Source: CAZABG01 sp964483465
GTDB lineage: Bacteria; Chlamydiota; Chlamydiia; Chlamydiales; Parachlamydiaceae
NCBI GenBank assembly: GCA_964483465.1
Contig: CAZABG010000025.1
Span: 1-28,602 of the forward strand
Direction: 5' to 3'
DNA: 28,602 nucleotides
The translations under genes were made by a program, and so were the position numbers. Positions 1-6,645 of the stretch are shown here, in pieces. Position 1 is the first letter of the stretch. Every line of letters starts with the position of its first letter. Under the pieces are notes generated by a model. The model was not told where the DNA came from, made no database searches, and saw nothing but the letters and a program-made list of their open reading frames with translations.

Positions 1-256
1 TGCGCGCCCGTTCCCGATTGCAGCTTATTCCGTGCCCGTGTGCGTGCCCGCGCCCATTCCCGATTGCGGCTTATTCCGTGCCCGTGTGCGCGCCCGTTCC
101 CGATTGCAGCTTATTCCGTGCCCGTGTGCGTGCCCGCGCCCGTTCCCGATTGCGGCTTATTCCGTGCCCGTGTGCGTGCCCGCGCCCATTCCCGATTGCG
201 GCTTATCCGTGCCCGTGTGCGTGCCCGCGCCCGTTCCCGATTGCGGCTTATTCCGT
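1..256. repeat. GC-rich tandem repeat array, left half
   Basis: At least six copies of a unit of about 46 bp, counted from CCCGATTGC at positions 13, 59, 99, 145, 191 and 236 (spacings 46, 40, 46, 46, 45). Each unit has an AT-richer part (CCCGATTGCGGCTTATTCCG) followed by hexamers of the type TGCCCG, TGTGCG and CGCCCG. The 40-bp unit has lost one hexamer. The consensus unit is about 70% G+C, far above the genes around it. The array probably continues beyond the window start. The long ORFs through it exist only because the period keeps several frames open. I see no gene in it. Confidence 0.93.
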
Positions 257-279
257 GCAGGGTTTAACACTCAGATGGG

Positions 280-301
280 TTACAATTTAAATCGATTGTA
301 A
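280..301. repeat. AT-rich inverted repeat at the centre of the two repeat arrays
   Basis: TTACAAT (280-286) and ATTGTAA (295-301) form a perfect 7-bp inverted repeat around an 8-base spacer. It lies in the short non-repetitive stretch (257-300) where the flanking GC-rich repeats switch orientation. It could be a hairpin or a protein-binding palindrome. There is no U-run typical of an intrinsic terminator. Confidence 0.55.
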
Positions 302-487
302 TTAGAAACAGTCGGGTACGCACACGGATTAGCAACAGTCGGGCACGCACACGGGCACGGGCAAGCACACGGATTAGCAACAGTCGGGCACGCACACGGG
401 CACGCACACGGGCACGGGCACGCACACGGATTAGCAACAGTCGGGCACGCACACGGGCACGGGCACGGATTAAGCAACAGTCGGGCA
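301..487. repeat. GC-rich tandem repeat array, right half, inverted relative to the left half
   Basis: Copies begin with ATTAG at 301, 328, 373, 430 and 469, with spacings of 27, 45, 57 and 39. All spacings differ by multiples of 6, so the units vary by whole hexamers (CACGGG, CACGCA). The reverse complement reads CCCGACTGTTGCTAATCCG then TGCCCG/TGTGCG hexamers. That is a diverged version of the left-half unit in the opposite orientation. The array starts just after the stop codon of the chaperone gene (stop at 495-497), so it is the 3' flank of the type III secretion operon. Confidence 0.92.
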
Positions 488-494
488 AGGAGTT

Positions 495-925
495 TTAGAG
501 ACCGAACATTCCGGAGCCACCCTTACGGACCGATTCGGTTCCGACAGGGACTTCACCCTTTTCTATCGCCTTTTTCCAGAGCGTAGCTCTTTCTGAAAAG
601 GGTTCAAAGACCGATGCGATTTTTTCTCCGTTCAGGTCTTTGATATGAAGGTATTCCATAAGCATAAGCTGCTTTGTGTTCTCGGAAAAGCAGAAAGTGC
701 CGTTACGAGGATGGGGTGAATTGTTGTGATGGAGCGCTTCGCGAAAAAGCGCTTCCCTATAGCGTCCGGGAGGAACAAAGCCTAGGTTTGATGCGAGCAT
801 TAAAAAGTCGCCTGTTTTATCAATTTCGATTTGGATTTTGGCACCGTCTTCAGGCAGTTTAATAAGGCAGGAGTTGTTCGCATCAGGCTTAAGCGGAGGG
901 ATATTAATTACCTTACTGAATTCAT
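495..925 (-). CDS. scc1: Type III secretion chaperone, CesT/SycE family, N-terminus lost in assembly gap
   Basis: The reading frame continues upstream of the first internal ATG (position 800) through 41 more codons to the Ns at 926-940, giving 142 visible residues. The start therefore lies in or beyond the gap. The upstream part reads INIPPLKPDANNSCLIKL and IQIEID; the C-terminal part has GTFCFSENTKQLMLMEYLHI and FSERATLWKKAIEKGEVP. This is the fold pattern of small class I T3S chaperones, which form dimers and bind effector or gatekeeper N-termini in the cytosol. Position directly downstream of sctW matches Scc1, the CopN chaperone of Chlamydia (about 146 residues from memory), so little is missing. 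The symbol rests on family pattern plus synteny. Confidence 0.8.
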
Positions 926-940
926 NNNNNNNNNNNNNNN
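926..940. other. Assembly gap (15 N)
   Basis: Fifteen Ns lie between the visible part of the chaperone gene and the sctW stop codon (943-945). The true gap length is unknown. It hides the chaperone start codon and ribosome binding site. Confidence 0.98.
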
Positions 941-942
941 AG

Positions 943-2172
943 TTATTCCTCCTCGCCTTCGATACTTTTTAAAGTATCCGTTGGAGATTCATTCTCTTCT
1001 TCTTCCTCATCTTCCTCATCTTCTTGCTGCTCTTCCTGATCAAGCTCGTCTTCGAGGTCTTCAAGCGCTTCAAGTATGGCAAGATAAAGGTCGTCGCGAT
1101 GTTGAAGAGAGCGGAAAATTTGATTTAAAGCCACTTCGCGGATTGCATCTCGGAATTGGCTCAAAGCTATAATTTTTGCGAGCAGCCATTTTTCAATGCC
1201 CAGTTTTACGGCTCTTTCTTTTACTTTGTCGGATGAAGGGTAGCGCTCCGCGGCGAGGGTCATAAATTCTTTTGACATGCTTTCAAAGTTAAGTTCTGGA
1301 GGAACATCGATGCCGTTTCGTCCAAACGAGGTTTGAATGAGGCGCATGCGTCCACGGAAGAATCGATAGATGCCTAAGATCGCCTGCAGCGAACGAGTTT
1401 CTGTGATGATACGATGGAGCATACCCGGTTCGATTGAAGGGCCTTTTGATTTGAGGTCTGCTCCCATAGAGTGCAGGAGGAAGTCGGTAACTTTTTTGAG
1501 GTCTTTGAACGCGTATTGTTTTGAAAGTTCCTGGAATAAGGTGGAAGAATCTCGCGGATTGCCAGTAATGTCGCGGTACAGGTCTCTGAGCTGGGTGGGC
1601 GTCCCAAGTCCTTTGTCGGACGCAGCTCTTGCTTGAGCTCCAATATTGCGTCCTGCAGTAATTTCTCGGCCTTGGCTCTGGTTGAGCTCTTCTTTCGCGG
1701 CTTTTACTTGCTGGTAGAGCTCGCCATCTGTCGTTTCAAGTAAAAATTCAAGAGCCTCATCTGCAAGGGCCGGATCTTTATAAAACTCTAAAAGCTTTTT
1801 AAGAATTTCTTCTTTTGTATCGCCTGGCTTAATGTAGTTGCGAAGGAGGACGAGAGTGGCCGCTTTTAATTCGGGATTGCGTCTTTGGAATTGATCGGCC
1901 TGGTCTTTAATTTGCTCAATAGGAAGCAATCGATCTGCTTTTTCACCCGACTGGAGCATTTTTTGGATTCGGGTTTTGGGAGATTCGACCTTTTCCCTTT
2001 TGCGCAAAGCGGCCCGTGCGAACGGGTTTACGGCCTGTTCGTTCTGCGCTTTAATGCTATCGGCGGACGATTCTTGCTCAGCTCGTAGCTCAAGGCGTTC
2101 TTCCGCGCCTGTTTGCTGCATCTCTTGGACGATGCGAGCGCTTAATGAATCTCCTCTAGTAATATCGGCCAT
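943..2172 (-). CDS. sctW: Type III secretion gatekeeper SctW (CopN/LcrE, YopN-TyeA family)
   Basis: This 409-residue protein matches the YopN/LcrE/CopN gatekeeper family, which plugs the export gate until host contact and sets the order of translocator and effector export. An N-terminal Ser/Gln/Glu-rich segment (about 1-60), expected to hold the secretion and chaperone-binding region, is followed by an all-helical domain (for example QKMLQSGEKADRLLPIEQIK). A C-terminal TyeA-like part contains FFRGRMRLIQTSFGRNGIDV and EKWLLAKIIALSQFRDAIRE. Residues 372-409 form a highly acidic tail (mostly Glu/Asp) which I do not recall as a family feature. It is third in the operon after sctU-sctV, with an 18-base-scale intergenic gap and AAGAAGG as ribosome binding site, and its probable chaperone follows. 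Confidence 0.92.
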   Translation of the reverse strand: MADITRGDSLSARIVQEMQQTGAEERLELRAEQESSADSIKAQNEQAVNPFARAALRKREKVESPKTRIQKMLQSGEKADRLLPIEQIKDQADQFQRRNPELKAATLVLLRNYIKPGDTKEEILKKLLEFYKDPALADEALEFLLETTDGELYQQVKAAKEELNQSQGREITAGRNIGAQARAASDKGLGTPTQLRDLYRDITGNPRDSSTLFQELSKQYAFKDLKKVTDFLLHSMGADLKSKGPSIEPGMLHRIITETRSLQAILGIYRFFRGRMRLIQTSFGRNGIDVPPELNFESMSKEFMTLAAERYPSSDKVKERAVKLGIEKWLLAKIIALSQFRDAIREVALNQIFRSLQHRDDLYLAILEALEDLEDELDQEEQQEDEEDEEEEENESPTDTLKSIEGEEE

Positions 2173-2190
2173 TTAAAGACCTTCTTTAAA
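2172..2190 (-). promoter_or_regulatory. Hairpin around the sctW ribosome binding site
   Basis: On the minus strand TTTAAAG (2190-2184) and CTTTAAA (2178-2172) can pair around a 5-base loop (AAGGT). The Shine-Dalgarno GAAGG is partly in the stem and loop, and the stem's last base is the A of the start codon. The stem is AT-rich and short, so it would be weak. Confidence 0.4.
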
Positions 2191-2191
2191 A

Positions 2192-4351
2192 TTACGAGAT
2201 CTGGATACGTCCTAAAGGCTGAATCCGGATCTCAGGGACAATCTCTTGATAGGAAACCACAGAGATATCGGTAAATTCCATTTCGATTAATTTGCGGACA
2301 AATCGTCTTACGTCAATCGCAGTTAAGATAACAGGGGGCTGGCCGCCTGGAGGAGGAGGCGCAACGGTGTTTCTAACCGATTGCAAAATAAGTTGAACCG
2401 AGTCTGGATCTAGCGCAAGGTAAGAGCCGGCAGATGTTTGTTTAATCGCTCCTCGCACCAAGTCTTCGATTTCTGGATCGAGAATGTATACAGATAGAAC
2501 GGTTTGTCCTTGCGAATATTTATAACTAATATAGCGTTTCAGGGATGATCGAACGTATTCTGTTAGCAATACCGTATCTTTTTCGGTTTGAGCCCATTCG
2601 CTTAAAGCTTCCAGAATTGTTCTTAAATCTTTTATCGATACTTGCTCTTGAATAAGGCGCTTAAAGATATCTGTCATCTTCTGGAGCGGGATAAGCCTTG
2701 TTACCTCTTTCACTAAGTCAGGGAAAGATTTTTCTACGAATTCAATCATCGATTTTACTTCCTGGATACCGACGAACTCGTTCGCGTAATGCCTGAAAAA
2801 GTAAGACAAGTGAAGAATGATGACTTCAAGATTATTCCAGTACTTAATGCCTGCTTTTTCAAGCAGCTCTTTATATTTTATATCCACCCAAACGGACGGC
2901 ATGCCAAGCGAGTTTTTGTAGGAAGTATAGGGGAGGTTATACCGTTTTAAATTTTCTTCCGACTCGTTTGTGAGCACCATGTTTTCTAAAATTTTACCAC
3001 GCACAATAGGCACTTCGTTCAAGTGAATCGAATATTCATCACGGTCAAGAATAGGGGAGTCGGTACGTACGTGAACGCCTGGAAAGCGGACGCCTAAATC
3101 TGCGTAAAGGGCTTGTCTCATTTTGGGAATCATCTGGTCAATAAAGCCTTGGCCCTTCGGCTGTCTTTGAATCTCGCCGGATATTCCTTTGCCTGCCTCC
3201 AGAATGACTGGGAGGGTTAACGCGTAGCTGTCAATGCCGCCGCCGGTTACGACTTTATGTCCTTTTACGCCCGTATCCATCGATTCAGATGAGGCGGCAG
3301 AAGAAATGGTTGCGCCTCCTGTCGAGGTATTGCCTATATCTGTCGACCATAGAGCGTAGCCGATAAGTCCTAAAACAGCGGCAAGGATTAAAAACGGAGG
3401 AGTTGGGAAGCCGGGAATAAGTCCCATTCCCATCAAGAACGCCGCGGCAATCATCAACGCTTTTGGCTGCTTTAAAATTTGGCCTGAAATTTCAGAACCG
3501 AGGTTTGTGTCGCCTTTATCACTTGTTACACGAGTGGTTACGATACCGGCAGTGATCGCAATCAAGAGGGCAGGGATTTGCGATACAAGACCGTCACCGA
3601 TGGATAGTAAAGAATAGGTTCTTGCCGAATCGCCCGCGGACATCCCATTAAGGGTCATACCGATGATGATACCGGCGATAATATTGATCAAAGTGATGAC
3701 GATACCTGCGATCGCATCCCCTTTTACGAATTTCATCGCACCGTCCATCGCTCCGTAGAGTTGGCTTTCCTTAGATATGGCAAGGCGTTTTTCACGGGCT
3801 TGATTGGAGTCGATGATGCCTGCTCTTAGGTCGGCGTCGATACTCATCTGCTTACCAGGCATAGCATCCAAAGTAAAGCGGGCTGCCACTTCGGCAACCC
3901 TTTCGGCACCTTTTGTAATAACGATAAAGTTGACCAAGGTAATGATTAAGAAGATAACGCCCCCGACAACGAAGTTACCCCCAACCACGAATTCGCCGAA
4001 CTGCTGAATGATATCTCCCGCATAAGCGTTTAAGAGAATCTGTCTAGTTGATGCGATGTTAATCCCTAATCGATATAGGGTGGTAATAAGCAAGAGAGAA
4101 GGGAATATAGATAAGTTTACGGCAGACGGAATATAAAGCGAAACCATCAGAAGAGCGACGGATATGGCGAGGTTTAAAGCGATTAGGTAGTCAATGATAT
4201 GCGGATTGAGCGGGAGAATGATCATAGCCAAGATCATGATGATCAATACGGCTAAAGCAAGATCGGATGATCTTGAGATATTATCTAAAGATCGCTCGCC
4301 GCCGAGTCTCGCGGTGATCCCATCTAGGACCCGTCTAATGGCCGAAAACAT
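2192..4351 (-). CDS. sctV: Type III secretion export gate protein SctV (CdsV/LcrD, FlhA family)
   Basis: This 719-residue FHIPEP-family protein forms the nonameric inner-membrane export gate. Residues about 25-325 carry about eight hydrophobic segments (first LALAVLIIMILAMIILPL, then IDYLIALNLAISVALLMVSL). The family signature lies in the cytoplasmic loop around residue 170 (MSIDADLRAGIIDSNQAREK). After a linker, the C-terminal half is the large cytoplasmic ring domain, including PVILEAGKGI and the terminal EIVPEIRIQPLGRIQIS. Length is normal. The start has GAGG 8 bases upstream and lies 9 bases after the sctU stop, so it is co-transcribed with sctU. sctW follows. Confidence 0.97.
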   Translation of the reverse strand: MFSAIRRVLDGITARLGGERSLDNISRSSDLALAVLIIMILAMIILPLNPHIIDYLIALNLAISVALLMVSLYIPSAVNLSIFPSLLLITTLYRLGINIASTRQILLNAYAGDIIQQFGEFVVGGNFVVGGVIFLIITLVNFIVITKGAERVAEVAARFTLDAMPGKQMSIDADLRAGIIDSNQAREKRLAISKESQLYGAMDGAMKFVKGDAIAGIVITLINIIAGIIIGMTLNGMSAGDSARTYSLLSIGDGLVSQIPALLIAITAGIVTTRVTSDKGDTNLGSEISGQILKQPKALMIAAAFLMGMGLIPGFPTPPFLILAAVLGLIGYALWSTDIGNTSTGGATISSAASSESMDTGVKGHKVVTGGGIDSYALTLPVILEAGKGISGEIQRQPKGQGFIDQMIPKMRQALYADLGVRFPGVHVRTDSPILDRDEYSIHLNEVPIVRGKILENMVLTNESEENLKRYNLPYTSYKNSLGMPSVWVDIKYKELLEKAGIKYWNNLEVIILHLSYFFRHYANEFVGIQEVKSMIEFVEKSFPDLVKEVTRLIPLQKMTDIFKRLIQEQVSIKDLRTILEALSEWAQTEKDTVLLTEYVRSSLKRYISYKYSQGQTVLSVYILDPEIEDLVRGAIKQTSAGSYLALDPDSVQLILQSVRNTVAPPPPGGQPPVILTAIDVRRFVRKLIEMEFTDISVVSYQEIVPEIRIQPLGRIQIS

Positions 4352-4360
4352 GTTAAAACC

Positions 4361-5443
4361 TCATAAAATTTCAGCTTGGGGTTGATATTCGCTTTCAAGT
4401 TCTGTGCCAATTTTTTGTACCCATAAGATCAGTTCAGCTACAGGAGGGTAAGTTTCAGGAGGAACATACTCCCAGACTTCTCCTTCTTCCCAGAGTTTAT
4501 GGGCGAGTTTTATGTTTCGAACAACGGGTATCCCGTATTCTTGGGCTAGTTTAATCATGTGCTGGGCAAGATGATCTTGCCCCATAGCGACAATATAAGG
4601 GGCGGCATCCATCTCGGATCTATAGCCTATTGCAACCGCAATATGCTGAGGGTTAGTTACAACCGCTTGAGCCCGTTTAATGGTGCCGGAAGGTCCTTCC
4701 TGAAAGGCAATCTCTTGCGCTAATTGTCTACGTTTACCTTTAATGTGCGGATCGCCCTCGGTGTTCTTATACTCTTGTTTGACTTCGAACTTTTCCATCT
4801 TCATCTCTTTGCCGAAATCATATTTCTGATAAGCAAAGTCGAGAATAGCAACAGCGATAAAGAATAGTCCTACTTTGATTAAAACTTCCATTGTAAACGC
4901 ATTAAATACGAGGAGCGCTGAAGCCATAGGCATTTTAGCGGTTTGAATTAAAACAGGAATAGAGTTGTACATCACATCATAAATGATGTAGGCGGCAATG
5001 CTGATTTTAATAATCGACTTCAATAGCTCGACGAGCGTTTTAAGCTTAAATTTGGCTTTAAGGTTCTGTACAGGGTCGAATTTTTTGGGATCGAATTTAA
5101 ATACTTCTGTTGAAAATACAGGTCCCACCACAAGAAAGTTAATAAGCACGCCTACGACCGTAACAATTGCCATGATTGGGATGGAGGCGAGGAATATAAC
5201 TTTAAAAGATTCTAAGAAAATAGCCTGGATAGCCTGATCGAGATTTCCGACCGCGATTTTATTAAATGTCGCGATTAGGAAATCACCCATGTAATGATAA
5301 AGTTGTGTGGCTAAGCCTAAAGTTACTGCAATCGATACAATAAAGGTAAACGCGGAAGGTAGGTCTTGGCTTTTCGCCACCTGTCCCTTTTTGCGAGCGT
5401 CCCTTAGTTTTTTAGGCGTCGCTTTCTCGGTTTTTTCGCCCAT
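4361..5443 (-). CDS. sctU: Type III secretion switch protein SctU (CdsU/YscU, FlhB family)
   Basis: This 360-residue inner-membrane protein interacts with the export gate and switches substrate class after self-cleavage. It begins with the family motif GEKTEKATPKKLRDARKKGQ and has four hydrophobic segments (about 30-60, 78-108, 140-165, 175-205). The cytoplasmic part follows (DPHIKGKRRQLAQE). The autocleavage site is N264-P265-Q266-H267 (VVTNPQHIAVAI); the family consensus is NPTH, so the third position is Gln instead of Thr. The cleaving Asn-Pro bond and the His are kept. It is the first gene of the minus-strand operon, behind a near-consensus promoter. Confidence 0.96.
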   Translation of the reverse strand: MGEKTEKATPKKLRDARKKGQVAKSQDLPSAFTFIVSIAVTLGLATQLYHYMGDFLIATFNKIAVGNLDQAIQAIFLESFKVIFLASIPIMAIVTVVGVLINFLVVGPVFSTEVFKFDPKKFDPVQNLKAKFKLKTLVELLKSIIKISIAAYIIYDVMYNSIPVLIQTAKMPMASALLVFNAFTMEVLIKVGLFFIAVAILDFAYQKYDFGKEMKMEKFEVKQEYKNTEGDPHIKGKRRQLAQEIAFQEGPSGTIKRAQAVVTNPQHIAVAIGYRSEMDAAPYIVAMGQDHLAQHMIKLAQEYGIPVVRNIKLAHKLWEEGEVWEYVPPETYPPVAELILWVQKIGTELESEYQPQAEIL

Positions 5444-5470
5444 CGCGACAATCCCCCAGCTATAATATTA

Positions 5471-5499
5471 ATTATAACTCCCTTGTTGGTGGGGGTCAA
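5471..5499 (-). promoter_or_regulatory. Promoter of the sctU-sctV-sctW-chaperone operon
   Basis: On the minus strand, TTGACC (5499-5494) is followed by a 17-base spacer and TATAAT (5476-5471). This is one mismatch from the primary sigma-factor consensus. The predicted start of transcription is about 20 bases before the sctU ATG (5443). Confidence 0.75.
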
Positions 5500-5508
5500 C
5501 CATTTAAA

Positions 5509-5538
5509 TTGCGTCTTATTACTCGGAAAAACTATAAT
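5509..5538 (+). promoter_or_regulatory. Putative promoter of ychF
   Basis: TTGCGT (5509-5514), an 18-base spacer and TATAAT (5533-5538) make a plausible primary sigma-factor promoter. Transcription would start only a few bases before the chosen ychF ATG (5548), giving a very short or absent leader. It diverges from the sctU promoter with 9 bases between the two -35 elements. Confidence 0.5.
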
Positions 5539-5547
5539 TTGACCCCT

Positions 5548-6645
5548 ATGACAAGCTTATCTTGCGGTATCGTCGGCCTTCCGAATGTTGGTAAATCGAC
5601 CCTATTCAATGCTTTAACAGCAGCCAAAGCAGAGGCGGCTAACTATCCTTTTTGCACAATTGACCCGAATATAGGCAGAGTTTCGGTTCCTGATCCAAGA
5701 CTGCAAGCTCTTTCAGATCAATCAGGTAGCAAAAAGATCATTCCAGCTATTATGGAATTTGTCGATATTGCCGGTTTAGTGGAAGGTGCTGCCCAGGGAG
5801 AGGGCCTAGGTAATAAGTTTTTAGCGAATATTAGAGAGACCGATGCCATTGTTGAAGTCGTCAGATGCTTTGAAGATCCTGATGTTGTTCATGTTAGAGG
5901 AAAAGTCGATCCGATTAAAGACATTGAGATCATCAACACTGAATTGATGCTAGCCGATCTTGAACTGCTTGATGCGGCCTTGCCACGAGTCGAGAAGCTT
6001 TCTAAAGGAAAACCAGACGCTGCCTTAACGATTGCGACTATGAAAAAGGCAATTGCGCATTTGAATGAATTCAAGCCTTTAAGGATCTTATCTCTTACAC
6101 CGGAAGAAAAAGAATCGATTAAAGCCTACAACTTCCTTACTAACAAAAAGATTTTATATGTGTGCAACGTCGCTGATACCGATTTGCCGCATATGGAAAA
6201 TGATTTTGTTAAACAGGTAAGAGATTACGCTGAAAAAGAGGGCAATAGAGTCATTACCGTCTGCGCGAAACTGGAAGCGGAAATTTCTCAGCTTGATCCG
6301 GCTGACAGAAAAGGGTTCTTAAACGATATGGGCCTTGATATTTCAGGTCTCGATAGATTGATCAAAGCCTCATTTGAAATGCTTGGATTAATTACCTTTA
6401 TCACAACCGGTGAGATTGAAACTCGTGCCTGGACGATTAGACAGGGAACAAACGCGCAAGAAGCCGCGGGAAAAATTCATACCGATATTCAAAAAGGATT
6501 TGTCCGGGCTGAAGTTGTCGCTTTCGACGATATGATTAAGCTCGGCGGCCGTGTTAAAGCGCGAGAAGCGGGAAAGGCCCGTTCAGAGGGAAAAGAATAC
6601 ACCGTTAATGATGGCGATGTAATTCTTTTCATGCACCATGGATAA
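5548..6645 (+). CDS. ychF: Redox-regulated ATPase YchF (Obg family)
   Basis: With the chosen start this is a 365-residue cytosolic P-loop protein that binds ATP rather than GTP and associates with ribosomes. G1 is GLPNVGKST near the N-terminus, G3 is DIAGLVEGAAQGEGLGNKF, and the TGS-domain C-terminus shows TRAWTIRQGTNAQEAAGKIH and EGKEYTVNDGDVILF. I chose ATG 5548 (MTSLSCGIVGLPNVG) because YchF proteins start a few residues before CGIVGLPN. The longer frame from TTG 5509 adds 13 residues, and that TTG fits better as a -35 element. No clear Shine-Dalgarno precedes 5548. It overlaps the next gene by 8 bases. In Chlamydia it is followed by ribF, but here about 4.2 kb intervenes. Confidence 0.96.
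   Translation: MTSLSCGIVGLPNVGKSTLFNALTAAKAEAANYPFCTIDPNIGRVSVPDPRLQALSDQSGSKKIIPAIMEFVDIAGLVEGAAQGEGLGNKFLANIRETDAIVEVVRCFEDPDVVHVRGKVDPIKDIEIINTELMLADLELLDAALPRVEKLSKGKPDAALTIATMKKAIAHLNEFKPLRILSLTPEEKESIKAYNFLTNKKILYVCNVADTDLPHMENDFVKQVRDYAEKEGNRVITVCAKLEAEISQLDPADRKGFLNDMGLDISGLDRLIKASFEMLGLITFITTGEIETRAWTIRQGTNAQEAAGKIHTDIQKGFVRAEVVAFDDMIKLGGRVKAREAGKARSEGKEYTVNDGDVILFMHHG

Noticed and set aside
18..488. Several open frames of 65-90 residues through the GC-rich repeats on both strands (Arg/Ala- or Pro/Cys-rich peptides)
   Set aside because: Repeat periods near multiples of 3 keep several frames open at once; there is no ribosome binding site and the peptides are simple translations of the hexamers.
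1..490. CRISPR array
   Set aside because: The spacing looks superficially similar, but the segments between repeats are themselves repeated hexamers, not unique spacers, and no cas gene is present.
495..800. Chaperone gene starting at the ATG at position 800
   Set aside because: The frame is open upstream to the gap and the upstream 41 residues fit the CesT chaperone N-terminal half, so this start would truncate the fold.
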